Positions 43,601-56,333 of a stretch of DNA of 64,000 bases are shown here, piece after piece. Each line of letters opens with the position of its first letter. The first letter of the stretch is position 1. The stretch lies in contig CM025855.1 in assembly GCA_003952965.2 (NCBI GenBank), positions 958,840 to 1,022,839 on the forward strand, given 5' to 3'. A program made the translations under genes and the position numbers. Origin of the DNA: Morella rubra. Lineage: Eukaryota > Streptophyta > Magnoliopsida > Fagales > Myricaceae. Below the pieces are notes generated by a model, which worked only from the letters and a program-made list of their open reading frames with translations, had not been told where the DNA came from and ran no database searches.

Positions 43601-46600
43601 CTCCGGCATTCCGCTGTTCTCGGACTCACTTTGGTTGCCACTCATAACGGTATTACGCGAACTATCTGACCAAATCATTTGCAGTGTAACTTTAAGAACT
43701 TCCCCAAAATGAATCAATTTATATCTTATTTCTGTGTTCAGAAAGTGCTCCACTTTGTTCTAATGAGCGAACAACGATCAGCATGATCGGTATCAACAGG
43801 AGGCAAACCATCGAAAGAGTCCCAGCAGCTCTCAATCAAATCATGACTGCTTTTGAAAGCGTCGCTCTCTAATTTGCAGCATCTGAGGGTAGGACAGATA
43901 CGATGCATGTGGTTGCTTTTGGTTCCGTCACCGCGTGCGTTCACAGGACTCCCAACTACCACAAAACAAAGTAAACTTCTCGTGCATGCAAACCTGGGCT
44001 ATACTTATAAATCTTAACACAGTTTATTCTGCAGTCCTAATTTTTGCATATATAATTGATCACGGGACGGCTCTGCTCGCAGAATACTCCCTGATCTTCT
44101 AATTATCTTATTTCTTTTTTCAATCGTATTAGATTCAATTAAGCAGACAATTAAGAGCATGGTCAAGTGCGTCGTATGCGGAGAAACACAATCATATAAG
44201 AAGAAAATAATTGAAAAAAGTAAAGAAATATAAAGGATATGCGTGACTCATTCTTTCCTTAATTAATACAAATCAGTACCAAACAATTAGCTGCTCGGGT
44301 AAAAAAAAACACACACACACACAGAGAAAAGAGAAAACAAACGAAACGTTTCAAATTATTACCTAATCCCATTTCATTATATTACGAGTTGTGACATTTG
44401 AACATTAGGTAGTACTGTTAGACGAAACAAGTGTATTCTTCAGCACGTGGCTGATTCGGTAACTTTTATTTTTAATGAGAATATTTTTATATGGTGCAAT
44501 TTGATCTTAAGCTGTAAGTCGGTGAATAACTCAAATAGTTGAAATGACAGACTTTGGACAACAATATTTAATTCACGTACGTACGTGAACGTGAGGGGGA
44601 GTACTTACTATCAATATTGATCCCCACACATATGCTCGCAGGAACCATGCATATGCATATATGGGTGGTTTGTATTTATCGAGAATCTTGTTTCAGCAGG
44701 GCATATCTATATATATCTGCATTATTCAGTTTTGGCAGGCAATTAAAGTTGGCAAGATTTGGCCTGGCCTACTACATCCACAATCATATATAAAAAGGCT
44801 ACGATATTCATCCTTTTTTCCTCCCTTCTGGTGTGTTTAAATAGAATGCACTGCACCCACACTATGCACATACGTCGTACATTAATCATGGTTTTTGTTT
44901 CCAAGATTACGTACACACTTTATGTCAATAGTATCAAAAAATGAGAAGAAAGGAACCCCGGCCGATTATATACCTCTAGCCAGGCTCTAATCATCCAAAA
45001 AAACGCAATAATATTGAAGATTAAGAGTTTGATATATAATACTATGTCATTCATGTGAACATTAATCTAATTAAGAAACACAATACAATTCGGCCTAAAT
45101 GGAATAAAACTTCTATCCCAATTAGAGACATGAAGCATGCATCCTTCTGTAGCTAATCTGTCCTATATATCATGTGAGGTGCAAGATCATGCATGATCAG
45201 TGAGTACTACTAGCCAGCACGACTTCATTTATTTTCTCTTTCAGCCAAATCGATCTGGATCGTAGCATCGAGCATGCAGGTGCTTGTGACTTTTTCTCAT
45301 ATGTTTTTATGTTGTTATTTAGAAGAAAACAAAAATGGTTAATTACTGCCTCGACAAAATTGTTCCAATCCCCCAGTCTCCACGGCCCCTGCAGGCAAAC
45401 AAAACAATTAAGACACAGATCGATCTAGAACAGATATATAAAAATTCTTTCAGATTTGGAATGACTCCCTAATGTTGTTTTGCATTTAGTTGGAATAGAT
45501 CCAATTAATCTTACGTACTTCAAATAACGCGGACCAGCCTGACCAACTTCTCATGCACAGAATATATATATATATACACGAAAAGTTTGTCTTCGTGCTA
45601 CATATAACATTTTACAAATGGGAACAGCCAGAAAGTTGGGATAGGAAAACATTTTGCTTTATTAAATCTGGCTAAAATTCTTGGATTTCCAACCCATGTA
45701 TATGGGGGTGTTTGTTTATCAAAATTTTTGGGGATATTCTCGAAATTTTGAGAATCTTTACTTTATTGAAATTTATTGGGGTTTGTGAAAGGTGAAGTAT
45801 GTATGTGTAAAAGTTAAAAATTTTGAAGTGTGTTTATTTTGCTGGAAATTTTCATGCCCCAAAATATTGGAAAAACAAACGGTATCTATATATAGTTTAT
45901 TCTGAACACACAAATGGACCGTATCAACCTTCAAAAAAAAAAATGGCACTCCAATATACATATACTTTTATTTATACGTATGTATAATGGGTCTTCCTAG
46001 AAGAAGGATCATAAAATGGTTCAGATTATGCGGAAATTACCCTTTTAGTGTGGTGCCACTTGTCCACAGTAATGGACCCCTGGGCAAGAGATTGGTCTTT
46101 TCTCTTTTCCTTTTTCCAATTCATCTGTTTGATTATCTCAACCCACTGGATCATCCGGCCCATGGTTAGTGGGCTCGATTTTAGGATTCAGCCCGGCCTT
46201 CATTGTGCGGCCCATATATAACCCATCCAATTAAACTGCATTTAGTTTTTAGTAGCCCATGATAGTAGCGGGCGTTAAACTTTGGGGCTACATTCTGTGT
46301 CTATTAGGCCCAATTGATGAGTTGGAGCTTAATGGACCATTGAAACTCTTCGGGCAATCTCAGCCATTCAATTATGATCAGCGGTCTTAAATGCAGCATA
46401 AAGATATATATCAAAGGCAAATACGGAAAGAAAAATATATATGGAAAACGTATTAGAAAGTTGCCCTATATTTCACAAGCTTCTTATTATAAACTTTATA
46501 TTTGTTTCCTTTCTAAGAAATCAAAATATCCTTCAATTAAAATCCAATCAATTTTATAACACCTTCAAAAAATAATTTAATTTTTTGTTTCTTGAAAGTG

Positions 46601-46800
46601 TGTTGGTAATTCTAGTCCTACTCTTTTTTCTTTTCAACATAAATTATTAGAAGGTCGACAACTGGAAAAAATGTACTCGTATACTTTAAAATTTTATTTT
46701 ATTCCTTCTAAATCCATGGAATTTATGATAATTCACATTTAAAATAAATACACGTCGTTCCTCAAATATTCTTGATTGATACAAAAAATAAGTTTCAGAG
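37650..46800. other. Gene-poor AT-rich region with MITE-like pieces
   Basis: About 9 kb with no convincing gene. It is rich in A/T runs and short dinucleotide tracts such as (AT)n near 41,275 and 42,715. Transposon-like blocks rich in AAAATTTT and TGAAAATTTT motifs occur near 41,762-41,965, 42,640-42,780, 43,250-43,515 and 45,708-45,890. Open frames here are short and have no known motif. A few minus-strand stretches (43,738-43,960 and 42,984-43,190) look slightly protein-like, but I cannot identify them. Confidence 0.5.
41762..41965. repeat. MITE-like element, second copy of the 6.7-kb family
   Basis: Shares the ordered motifs GTGAAAAAGTGAAGAGA, TATATTTATTTGAAGTGAAAAATGAT and TTATTTTATTG with the element at 6,715-6,925 (inverted there). 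It begins GGTGTTCGG and ends CCGAACACTCCC, so the ends are short inverted repeats of CGGTGTTCGG type. Confidence 0.6.
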
Positions 46801-47107
46801 TAATATAAAAAGCTAAGTAGATTTATTTCTCTCTCTCCATAAATCTTTTATTTTGATGCCGTACGAAACACTTTTTCGTTAGTGCGGCCATTGGCGACTG
46901 AAACCCAAACGTACCGAGCGGACAACCTCCGACACGAGCAGCTCATTCCTCTGAATAGAATAACATTTTTTCCAATACTGGATCTGCGTCAAGACAGTGC
47001 AAGTCCACTCCAACCCATCTGAAATTGATCGAAAATCTGCGACGTAATCGTCGCATGGTGTGAGGATCAGATACAAGAACCACAAGTTGAACAAACTGTA
47101 CGTAGAA

Positions 47108-50100
47108 ATGCAGAGTAAGGGGTCGAGTTCCCGGCTTTCGAGTATGGCTTCTCGGTCGACAATCCCAACTATGTTTGTCTTCATGTTCGCCGCCTTCTCT
47201 ACCATCTATGTTGCCGGCCGGTTCGCTCCAAACCATATACTAGTTATTCATTTTAATTCCGGCCGAATTTCCAAAGAATTTAGGCTTCTCATTTTTGTTT
47301 TTTTGGGCGCTGTGTACAGGTTATGGCAGGATTCGCAAAACCGGGTATATTTGATAAAAGAGCTTGATAGGATAACTGGGCAGGTGGTACTTCTTCTTAT
47401 GCTTAAAAAGTTTTTTTCTTTGTGGTTGTTTGTCTCTTTGTTTCTATACTTTGGGGGTGTTAACTTGTTGTGGAACAGAACAATGCTGTCCCATGACACA
47501 TTTGTATTGGATAATACCAGTTTTGGCTCTTATTTGATGCTTTACATGTTTAAGCGTTGCACGAGGCATATGAGTCCTACAATTTGTTGGATAACCAATA
47601 GTATGGTGAACCGCATTTTCTTTTCCATCACAAGTCTTGACTTTCTGTATGAGTACATCGACTGCGGGCTAATTCAAGTCTGTAATTTCTGCAAAATTCG
47701 GTCTTGGAGAAAAATGCTGGTTGGAGAATTTGTAATACGTTAAGTAAACTGGCATGGCAGGGCTAATGACATGGGTCATAAGGAGGTTACCCGTTACTGA
47801 TGATTAAAGTATTCATTGTGGGTTCGAAACATCCTCCCTGATTTGATACGTGAATATCTAACATACTTACCTGCACAAATAATTTACTGGAGGAAATTAA
47901 GCTAATTAATGGTCTTATTTCTGGTTCAGGGGCAATCCGCCATTTCAGTAGATGATTCATGGAAAATTATATCCTGCAGGTATGCTGGTATTCATATGTC
48001 ACTTGATGATTCGTAGCTGTTTTGTGGTTTACCTAGGATTTCTATCTTTATTCTCAGTTTTTGACGTAGGAGGTTTTCTTTGTCAGGGAACAACATAAGA
48101 AGCTATCAGCACTTGAGATGGACTTAGTTGCAGCTAGACAGTTGGCTCTTACCTCAAAGCATCCCACAGAGACCGATGGGACTAATTCTAAGAAAAGGCC
48201 TCTAGCAGTAATAGGGATACTTACAAGGTTTGGCCGCAAAAACAATAGAGATGCAATCCGAAAGGCTTGGATGGGAGCTGGTATAGTGTTTTGTGGATTT
48301 TAAGATTTGGTATCTGGTTGTCGTAATCTTGTTTTGGTTTGTCTTAGATATGTTTTGCATCATCCTATGTTACTAGACAACATCGCCTTTATGTATCCAA
48401 CCTCCAAAACCCACAAACTAGGTTTAAGCATGAATGGTAACATAGACACAATATATTTCGAGCTAGAGCTCTGCAGGACTATGATGGCCTTCAAGGTTCT
48501 GTGCAGAATTAGTGGAGTTGTAAGCAATGGGGTTTTCCCTGACAATGCCATGGTACTTGAGATGTTTGGGAACTAGAATTTCTGATAGTAGCTATCACTT
48601 TATGCATTAATGTATCTATGTGGAAGGACTAATCTATAAGCATGCTCCTCTATGATAGGAACTTCAGACAGAATTTTGATAGTCATTTACGCCTGAAATA
48701 CAGCAAACGGTGACAAGGCGTTTCAGGATGTTTATTGCATAATATAGCAGTTAATATATTTGAAATTAATGCATGCTCCGGTAGGAGCCTAGGATGGGAA
48801 GTCTACGAGGTTAAATTAGAGTGTACCTACAATTATCAGGAGTGCATAACATTTACAAATATAATTGTATCCAATTAGTTGGAGTTGCTGTGATCAGCAA
48901 ACATGGGGTGGATGTGGTGGTTACTTGTTAGACTCCTTGTCTTGCAGCATACAAAGTTGTAAATATGAGGTGCATGGATATATCATGAGGATTAAATGCA
49001 GTTTAAGCAACTGTCCTGACCACTAACACTTTTTGAAGATAGAGAAATTTAAAGGCAATGTGTGTGTTAATCAATGGTTTTACAAGATCAGAAGCTGAAA
49101 TATTTATCTTAGTATACAGCAAAAGTAACTACTTGGTTGACATTCTCTTGCTGAGATTTATAAATCCCAGTAAATAAGACTAATGGGATTTGTCAACCTT
49201 GGTAGAAGTATAGCGTGAATGTATAATCTGTTGGATTCAGGCTATGTTACATCTGTGTGGTGTAACCTTGCATGAATTTTGTATCTGGAACATTTCTTTC
49301 TCTCAAAATCATTATACCTCAAGTAAGCACTTGTCTCGATGCAACCTAAAGCCTTTGAAGGTTTTGAGCTGATCTCTTCATCTTTGCAGGTGCAGCATTG
49401 AAAAAAATGGAAAATGAGAAGGGTGTAGTTGTGCGGTTTGTTATTGGAAGAAGGTTTTCTTCTTTTGTTGTTGTCTTCCTTTCTTCTGTTATAAATCCAT
49501 GCCAAAGAAATAGATGCTGGTCGTTTGAACCCTTTATTCTGATAATGTTTTTTTCTTGCAGTGCAAATCATGGGGACAGTTCAGACAAGAGCATTGACAG
49601 CGAAAATAGAGAGAATAAGGACTTCATCATTCTTGTATGTCATTTAGGACTTCCCATAGATTTCTTATTCTAGTACTTACAAATCTATGGGATTCAGTTA
49701 GCTAGATGTATTGTTTTTGGCCATGAGATAAGTTGTTGGTCTTTCCCATTATCCAATGCTGAAATCCTGCAAAGCACATTTGTGATTCCACTATTAAATA
49801 AATAATTAAATTATATGATTAATAAACAGTATGATCCTAAGAAATTAGAAAAGATCCTTATTGCCCAACATTTGAAGATCCATATATGTTAAGAGTACAG
49901 TTTGGTTCCTTGCATGACTGCTCAACCTCGCCTTCCTGTGGAGAGGGAGAGAGAACCTGGAGTGGAAAACTGGTCCAAGTAGCATAAGCTCATTTGCCTG
50001 ATCACCTTCTTGTTCACAGGATAATCATGTGGAGGCGGTTGAGGAGCTTCCAAAGAAGGCTAAGTTGTTCTTTGCTTATGCTGCCGATAAATGGGATGCT

Positions 50101-52486
50101 GATTTTTATGCTAAAGTCAATGATGATATCTATGTGAATATAGGTTTGTGCTATTTCTTATCGACATGGATCAGTAGGTAATCTATTTTTTTGTTGCAGA
50201 GGTTCTTACATAGACAGTTGTGGAACTATATTGCTGTGCCTATTGTTAACGGATACCTTTTCACATTTTTTCACATGACCTTGAAGACCGAGCATCAGTA
50301 ACTCAAGTCAATAAGCTACTGAGCCTAGGAATTTGTCAAAGATACAAATCTAATTTTGTTAGACCACTCTATCACCTCTCATATGTATTATATTATTTTT
50401 CAATAGTGTATAGTTCATGATACTTGAGTCATCCTTCTGCTGATTTAAAATTTCCCTTCCGACATTTCTTCCAAAAATGAGTCTAAATATGTGTTTTCTG
50501 GATGGAGTTCTATTTCTGATGGACAAGACTCACAAACCATTCAGACAACCAAAAACAAAAACAGCAAGCAAATTACAAAGTGCTTCTGAAGATAGCGACC
50601 AAAAATTCCTCAAAGATTCCAACAAACCCTGAGACCAGAAAATATACTTCTCATACAAACACTATATCTTGCTAAAGGAGACTCCTTGAACTTATTGTTG
50701 AACAATCGACAGTTCCCTTTTTCCCAATTATGTTATCAGACGTTCTAATCTTTTTCCCTATGGATTAAGTGCTTTATATGTTTTTGCCGTGTAGAAGGTA
50801 TTAAGATTGAGTTAATTATTTCATAAAAGCAGTATTTCTAATTATAGACATGTCTGATGGAACATATCTTAGACCTCACAATACATAAACAAGGAGCCAC
50901 AAAACTATCGACATTGTCTCCCGCTTTTGCTTCTTCTTCTATTTCCTCTCCTAGAAAAACGAGAACAAACAAGAATAAGAAACTGAGTTTTGAAAATATT
51001 CTTCACCTTCAAGGGGTCATCTTTCTGAAGTTCTTTACTCTCGGAGTACGTATAGGAAACTTTAGTCTTCCTAGGACTGTTGACGATCATAGATTTTCAA
51101 CGTGTCGAGGTTTCCTGTCAATAATATATCATAAAAGTATCATCTTCAAAGTGATAGGATTTCCCTACCTGTATGTCAATATGTTATGGCTTATCACTTT
51201 TTTCTGTCGCAGATGCCCTGGGTTCTATACTTGCTGCTCATTTGGACAAACCTCGTGCTTACATTGGATGCATGAAATCGGGCGAAGTTTTTTCTGAAGC
51301 GTGAGTGTGGCATCCAAAACTCAGGATAAATTGCATAGAATATACAAGTTAGATAAAAGTTTGACGACCTTCTGTGATCCTCTCCTAATTTGTAATGTCT
51401 TCTTCAGGGGCCATAGATGGTATGAACCAGACTGGTGGAAATTTGGTGATAAAAAAGCGTAAGTCATGTTACAAAGTTTTGCATCTTGTAATTAATGTGT
51501 AGGAGGAAACTTATGATTCTTATAATAATGAGTTACGTAAATCGCACGGACTTGTCAGCAAGATCCGACTTGGTAGAATTCCAGTTCTTTTTGTCAGCAC
51601 ATTTCAGAAATTGTAGATGCTTGCAGATATCGCTAGCATATATTTTGCAATGTCATTCACTACTTTACTTGGCTAACATGAATCGCATGAACTTGTACAT
51701 TTGGACGATTATCTCTCCTCCAACAAGATCACTTTGTGAGCAAAATTGTATCTTACTTTATTTGGCAGTGGTATCTGTTATAGTATGCCAATTGAATGCA
51801 TGATGTAGGTCAGTTGAAGGAAGTGGATACATAGATCATTAATTTTTCTAGATTGATGCCTCTGGGACATACTGAAACGGAGAGGAAAGACAGTCACTGA
51901 AGTAGTTAATTTTTTTTGTTTTTTCACATGGTTGCATCTTGAAACTGAAGTAAGTTTATTGCTTCCAACAGATACTTCCGCCATGCTTCAGGTGAATTGT
52001 ATGTCATATCAAGGGCTTTGGCTAAATTTATATCAATAAATAGGTCAGTTCCTTTCTCTGCGGTGCATTGGTTTTCTTGCCTATTAGTTAATGATACAAA
52101 GACTTCATTTGGGGGGGTTTTGAGTATGCAGATTTATTCTTCGTACCTATGGCCATGATGATATCAGTGCTGGTTCATGGTTTATTGGGCTCGATGTCAA
52201 ACATGTCGATGAAAGAAAGTTTTGCTGCTCATCTTGGTCAGCAGGTCTCTCTCGCTCCACCTCTTGTCATGATTAGTAGAAAAATGTAAATGTTTAGGTG
52301 TTAGTAGTGAATACCAAAATGTAGGTGATATAAGGTTTCTGAGTGCCTCCTGCCTCTGAACGACAGTAGATTCTTAAAAAATAAGCGCCTAATCTTTTTG
52401 ACTGATCCGGTGGAACTAATTTCTGTAATATATTGCTCATTTTTCTTTGTTGATTTTTTCCAGGAGCTATATGTGCAGGCGTTTGA
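47108..52486 (+). CDS. HPGT: Hydroxyproline O-galactosyltransferase, GT31 family (HPGT type)
   Basis: Twelve exons: 47108-47220, 47320-47383, 47930-47979, 48087-48280, 49390-49453, 49562-49634, 50020-50143, 51213-51300, 51408-51458, 51972-52043, 52132-52244, 52464-52486. Together 1,029 nt, 342 residues, all in phase, the usual HPGT length. It has a type II layout: a short cytosolic tail (MQSKGSSSRLS), one membrane anchor at about 18-38, a stem with the DUF4094-type segment ELDRITGQG...ISCREQ, and a galactosyltransferase domain from about 105. The metal-binding acidic motif is NDDIYVN at about 220-226. The late conserved part is GHDDISAGSWFIGLDV and the end is SAGAICAGV. HPGTs add the first galactose to hydroxyproline of arabinogalactan proteins in the Golgi or ER. 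No other in-frame ATG lies just upstream, which supports this start. It is tail-to-tail with the UBA gene, 859 bases apart. Family assignment is firm; the exact HPGT1/2/3 orthologue is not. Confidence 0.92.
47757..47850 (+). repeat. Possible SINE remnant in HPGT intron 2
   Basis: The string GTGGGTTCGAAACATCCTCC near 47,819 resembles the B box and following bases of tRNA-derived plant SINEs, with a loose A-box-like stretch about 60 bases before it. No poly(A) or target duplication was found, so this is only suggestive. Confidence 0.25.
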
Positions 52487-53055
52487 TTTAACTCACTTCA
52501 AAGATGGGTTAATGAAAATATGAACAGGATTCGGATGGATTATTTCTATGGCGTTTGAAGCATCTCACAGATGTTTTGCAATCTGATTGATAGTGAAGTT
52601 TGTATGTGTGCGGATGTTTGGAACCTGTTTCTTCCCTGGTTAAATCTGGATACGCTGCAGATAGGAGAGATGGAATATTGGGACACAAATGGGTAACTGG
52701 AGACAGGCAACCAAGACCAATAATAGAAAGGCAGAACCTCAAAATTTTCTTTTACACCGTGAATCAGAGTTTCCTAGCTTCCTTGTTATTTTTTTTTTTT
52801 TTTTGGGTTTATTCTTTCATTCAGGTTGAAAAAATCAAATTGAAAGAAGTGAGTCTTTCCCATATTGGAACCCATAAATATTCATTCTTAATGCAACGCT
52901 GTTAGCTGGATTTTTTTTAATACAGTATTAAGGGTATATATTCTAGTGATTCTGCTCCACTGCCCAAAAGGAAATACAAGTGAACGTCATTACTTTTGTC
53001 AACTAAGCCCGACACAATGCATAAAAACCACCCTGACATGTTCCAGACCGACATG

Positions 53056-54240
53056 CAAATGTATTCTTGATTCATCTTGCTGTAGGGAAGCAGGTGCTTT
53101 CAATTGGAGACTAGAAAACTTTTCAAATTACAGACACTCGTGGGTGGTGTGTTTTCAATCCACTGGGAGAAGGGAAAAAAGAAACTTCAGCTTCTTTAGG
53201 CATTGTACAGAAACCATAATGTTATCTACAACCAGAATAAGGCAACGTTCTAAAACGGAAAACACAACTGCTTGTATGAGGTCGCCACTCCTATATTCTC
53301 ACTCCAATATTCTTTAGTACAGATAGCAACATGTATCCAGTATTTTCACGTAGAACTATTAAGGAACTGAGCCAGTGCCTTGTCTGTGTCATTATCATAC
53401 ATGACTAAGGCTTCGGCCACATTGCTCGATGAAAATCCCATTTCTCGTAGAAGAGTGTAGCCATTGACAAATTCTTGCACCTAAAAAGACAAAAAAAATA
53501 AAAAAAATAAAAAAAAATGGGGGAAACCAGTGCAACTTTAGATCTTCTGCCAGAATATTCTGATTCTCCCAGCGGATCAGAAGTTAAGAACAAGAAATGA
53601 AAACATCTACCCTAACTAATAGGTACAGAAAAAAGGACTTCCATAAGCCAAAAACATTTATGCAGGCACAAGTCAAACGCAAACAAGCAGTACTAGGGTT
53701 TGCCTCCTAGAATGTCATAACACCATGAATCTCTCAATTAAAACAACTGGGATGATATGACTCGAGAGTTACTTTCAGCGAAAAGCAAACCCGAAAGGTG
53801 GAAAGGGTAGAAAAAGATTCCAGATAAATCTTTGAAAGGAAAAACCTTTCTTCTTCTTCTTCTGTCTTCGTCTATCTGTTTTTTAATTTCATTTGAAACT
53901 CTGACCTTGGGCGTAAAGCACAATATAATGCCCTTACAGAACCTCATGAGCCCACACCCCCCCCCACCCCCCCCAAAAAAAAAACTCGCACATTACATAG
54001 GATTTAAACATGAAGCGAAACTTTAAGACATACCTTGGTTGGATCATCGCCATAATTAGTAACAGCAAGAGGAACAGCTTCTCGGCTGAGCCCCATGGAA
54101 ATATATTTGCTCAGTACAGGATCAGCAACAGACCCCTGCGATTTATAAATCGAGTTACTTCACACATCAAGGATAGAAAGCAATTATCATTTAACACTGC
54201 CCAAAGAGAAAAGACAACGTACAAGTTTTACGTAACTAAC
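53056..54240 (-). repeat. Segmental duplication, copy A (3' part of the UBA gene)
   Basis: This stretch, covering the 3' flank, last exon, last intron and next-to-last exon of the UBA gene, recurs at 62,816-64,000 in the same orientation, with few substitutions and small indels. The left border of the homology is sharp, at GCAAATGTATTCTTGATTCA in both copies. The right border of copy B lies outside the window. Confidence 0.9.
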
Positions 54241-56259
54241 CAGTCGATAAAAATTTGATAATGAGAACTTTGCATACAGATCATTAACGAAGTTTAAGAG
54301 AAACAGTAACCATAAATTGACCCTCATGATAATTATAGAATGATTGGACACTCGGTAAATTGAATAAAAAAGGCTCTTCACACACTACTTTAGCATACAA
54401 AGAAACTTGGAAAAGCTGTTATAAAAGTAAGCCTACCGAGGAAGATGTGGCTTCTGTAGGTCTCGATGGAAGGTTTTCCATCCCGAGCCTGCTCCAATTC
54501 TGGGTTTCCTTCTCTGCTTCAGCCAAAATTTTTCTCTCAAAATCAAAGTCAAATTGGAAATGGCTCCGGGGAATATCTCCTACTTGTGGTGACAATTGAG
54601 GCTACAAAATAAGCAAGCAAAGCCTCAGCCATTTCAGACAGGATATAAAGTAACTCTTCCTCTGTCACTTCTTCTATTATGCCTTCAGAGTTCGGTAGAT
54701 GATGACATACAAAGAAACTAAAGCAAAGTAATTAATGCAAACAGCTGCTGACGCGCTTGGCATTTCAAACTATAACCAAAAGTAATCAAAACAGATCGGA
54801 GAAAGATCAATCATGAATAGAAACTGAAAGAAAGTCTGAAAAGTGGCACCACATAATTATTTTAATCAAGTCAAATTAGCTCAAGTAGTCAACAAAATTG
54901 CCATACAACTTCGTTCCCTTTCATACTAGATGGTATCAACAGCGTCATCTTAACTTCATGCAAGATAAAAACGAGAAAGATTATTTGAATGGAGAACTTT
55001 GTAGTAAAGAAGGGTATCGGGTCTGATGTTGTTGTTAAGACACGTACATAACCCTCAAGTAGGTGTTAACCCACAAATAGATGGACCGTGTAATAGTAGA
55101 AAACACATACATATATTCCGGACTAAAGACTATCCTACATGCAAAACAAGAGTATTTGCAAACAATGACAATAAAGTAATACCAATATCAACTAAAAGCA
55201 ACATCATTATGTAGGCTTAATCAAAAATAGAAACCGGATCCACATAGTACTAGAAGAAGATCCTAAAAGCATCCCCGAATAATGATGGTGGTACTACACA
55301 ATTGCACAGTTACATGGAAAAAGCTTCAAGCCAAGGTAACAGCACTAGGAAATCAGACAAGGTCAGGATTAGCACCTAACATCATCAATAGCAGCACATA
55401 CTAACAGCAACTGAAAATTCCCAAAATTTACAATGTTCGAGATGAAAGATAGAATTCTTAGGATTAAATAAGGGGAAAATACACTTTTCACCCACAAACT
55501 ACCGGAGTAGTGACACATTGCACCCCAAACTACCATCTTTAAGACATTGCACCCTTAAACTACCAATGTTATACATTTTGCACCCTAAACTACCCACTTT
55601 GACACATTACACCCTCAACTACTAATATTAAACACTTTGCACCCTCCATTTGACAATAATACCCTTGAAAAATTAATGAATTGACAACAATATCTAAGGG
55701 CATTATCGTCATTTTAGTTTGAAAATTTGATAAAGGGTGCAAAGTGTTAAAAATTGGTAGTTAGAGGGTGCAATGTGTCAAAATTGGTAGTTTAGGGTGC
55801 AAAGTGTAAAATATATGGTAGTTCATGGGTGAAAAGTGTATTTTCCCCATTAAATAATGATTAGTTAACGCTAAAATTTCAGCTCAAAGGACAGGGCAAT
55901 CTTACCGGAGGAGTGATCCGATATTGCGGTTTGATCGCAACCCTAATGCCCAATCCTGCTGCAAAATTCCCAAACAATAATAAACAAATATATAAAATCC
56001 TGTTAAAACTACAAGAGAAGTTAGGAGAAGAATTAGACTCACAAGAAGAAGAGGAGGAGGGGGCATGGTGGTGAAAAGAAGAGGCACGATTAGCTGCGGT
56101 AGGGATAACGTTGTATCCGGGTTGGGGTTGACCGACACGGGGATAGAGCGACGGCCCGTACATAGGGTGGTTAGACGGCGCCGATGAAGTGGCAGTCCGG
56201 TACGCCGGAATTTGAGCATCGTACGATGGGCCCGTCCTTGTCCTGAAATCGTATTCCAT
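53346..56259 (-). CDS. Small protein with two C-terminal UBA-like segments
   Basis: Five exons: 56043-56259, 55906-55958, 54437-54601, 54034-54135, 53346-53480, in phase, 672 nt and 223 residues. Residues 1-90 are low complexity, rich in Pro, Ser, Tyr and Gly, beginning MEYDFRTRTGPSYD. A middle segment is GLGIRVAIKPQYRITPP. Then comes a charged helix (FERKILAEAEKE). The last 78 residues hold two UBA-like three-helix units, DPVLSKYISMGLSREAVPLAV and LLREMGFSSSNVAEAL...DTDKALAQFL. UBA domains bind ubiquitin, so a role in ubiquitin-linked trafficking or decay is possible but not shown. I recall an Arabidopsis UBA/EF1B-type protein encoded beside HPGT1 that fits. An in-frame upstream ATG at 56370 would add 37 residues translated from a (CT)n tract; the 56259 start looks more natural. 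Intron 2 holds a 377-bp transposon. Confidence 0.85.
53952..53985. repeat. Poly(C)/poly(A) tract in the last intron of the UBA gene
   Basis: C-rich run (CCCCCCCCACCCCCCCC type) joined directly to about 10 A. The same tract in the duplicated copy (63,716-63,774) is longer on both sides. It sits about 50 bases below the exon 4 donor, in the intron. Confidence 0.7.
55472..55848. repeat. 377-bp Mutator-type MITE with perfect 9-bp target duplication
   Basis: Begins GGGGAAAATACACTTTTCAC and ends with the inverse (GTGAAAAGTGTATTTTCCCC). It is flanked on both sides by ATTAAATAA (55463-55471 and 55849-55857), a perfect 9-bp duplication as made by Mutator-like transposases. The left arm has about five degenerate repeats of a CACCCTAAACTACCA-type unit, and the right arm has the inverse, so the whole folds back. 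It lies in intron 2 of the UBA gene and has no coding capacity. A related older copy is at 22,869-23,258. Confidence 0.9.
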
Positions 56260-56308
56260 CTCGACAGACGGATTGCTGCAGGGGCGAGAAATAAAAGACC
56301 TCTTGAGC

Positions 56309-56333
56309 AGAGAGAGAGAGAGAGAGAGAGAGA
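56309..56333. repeat. (AG)12 microsatellite in the 5' leader of the UBA gene
   Basis: Uninterrupted AG repeat on the plus strand (CT on the coding strand) about 50-75 bases upstream of the chosen ATG. If the upstream ATG at 56370 is used, it encodes a Ser-Leu repeat. Confidence 0.9.

Noticed and set aside
47060..47743. 227-codon frame reading through HPGT exons 1 and 2 and the introns
   Set aside because: It starts at a non-ATG codon and runs into intron sequence; the spliced model fits the family length and ends.
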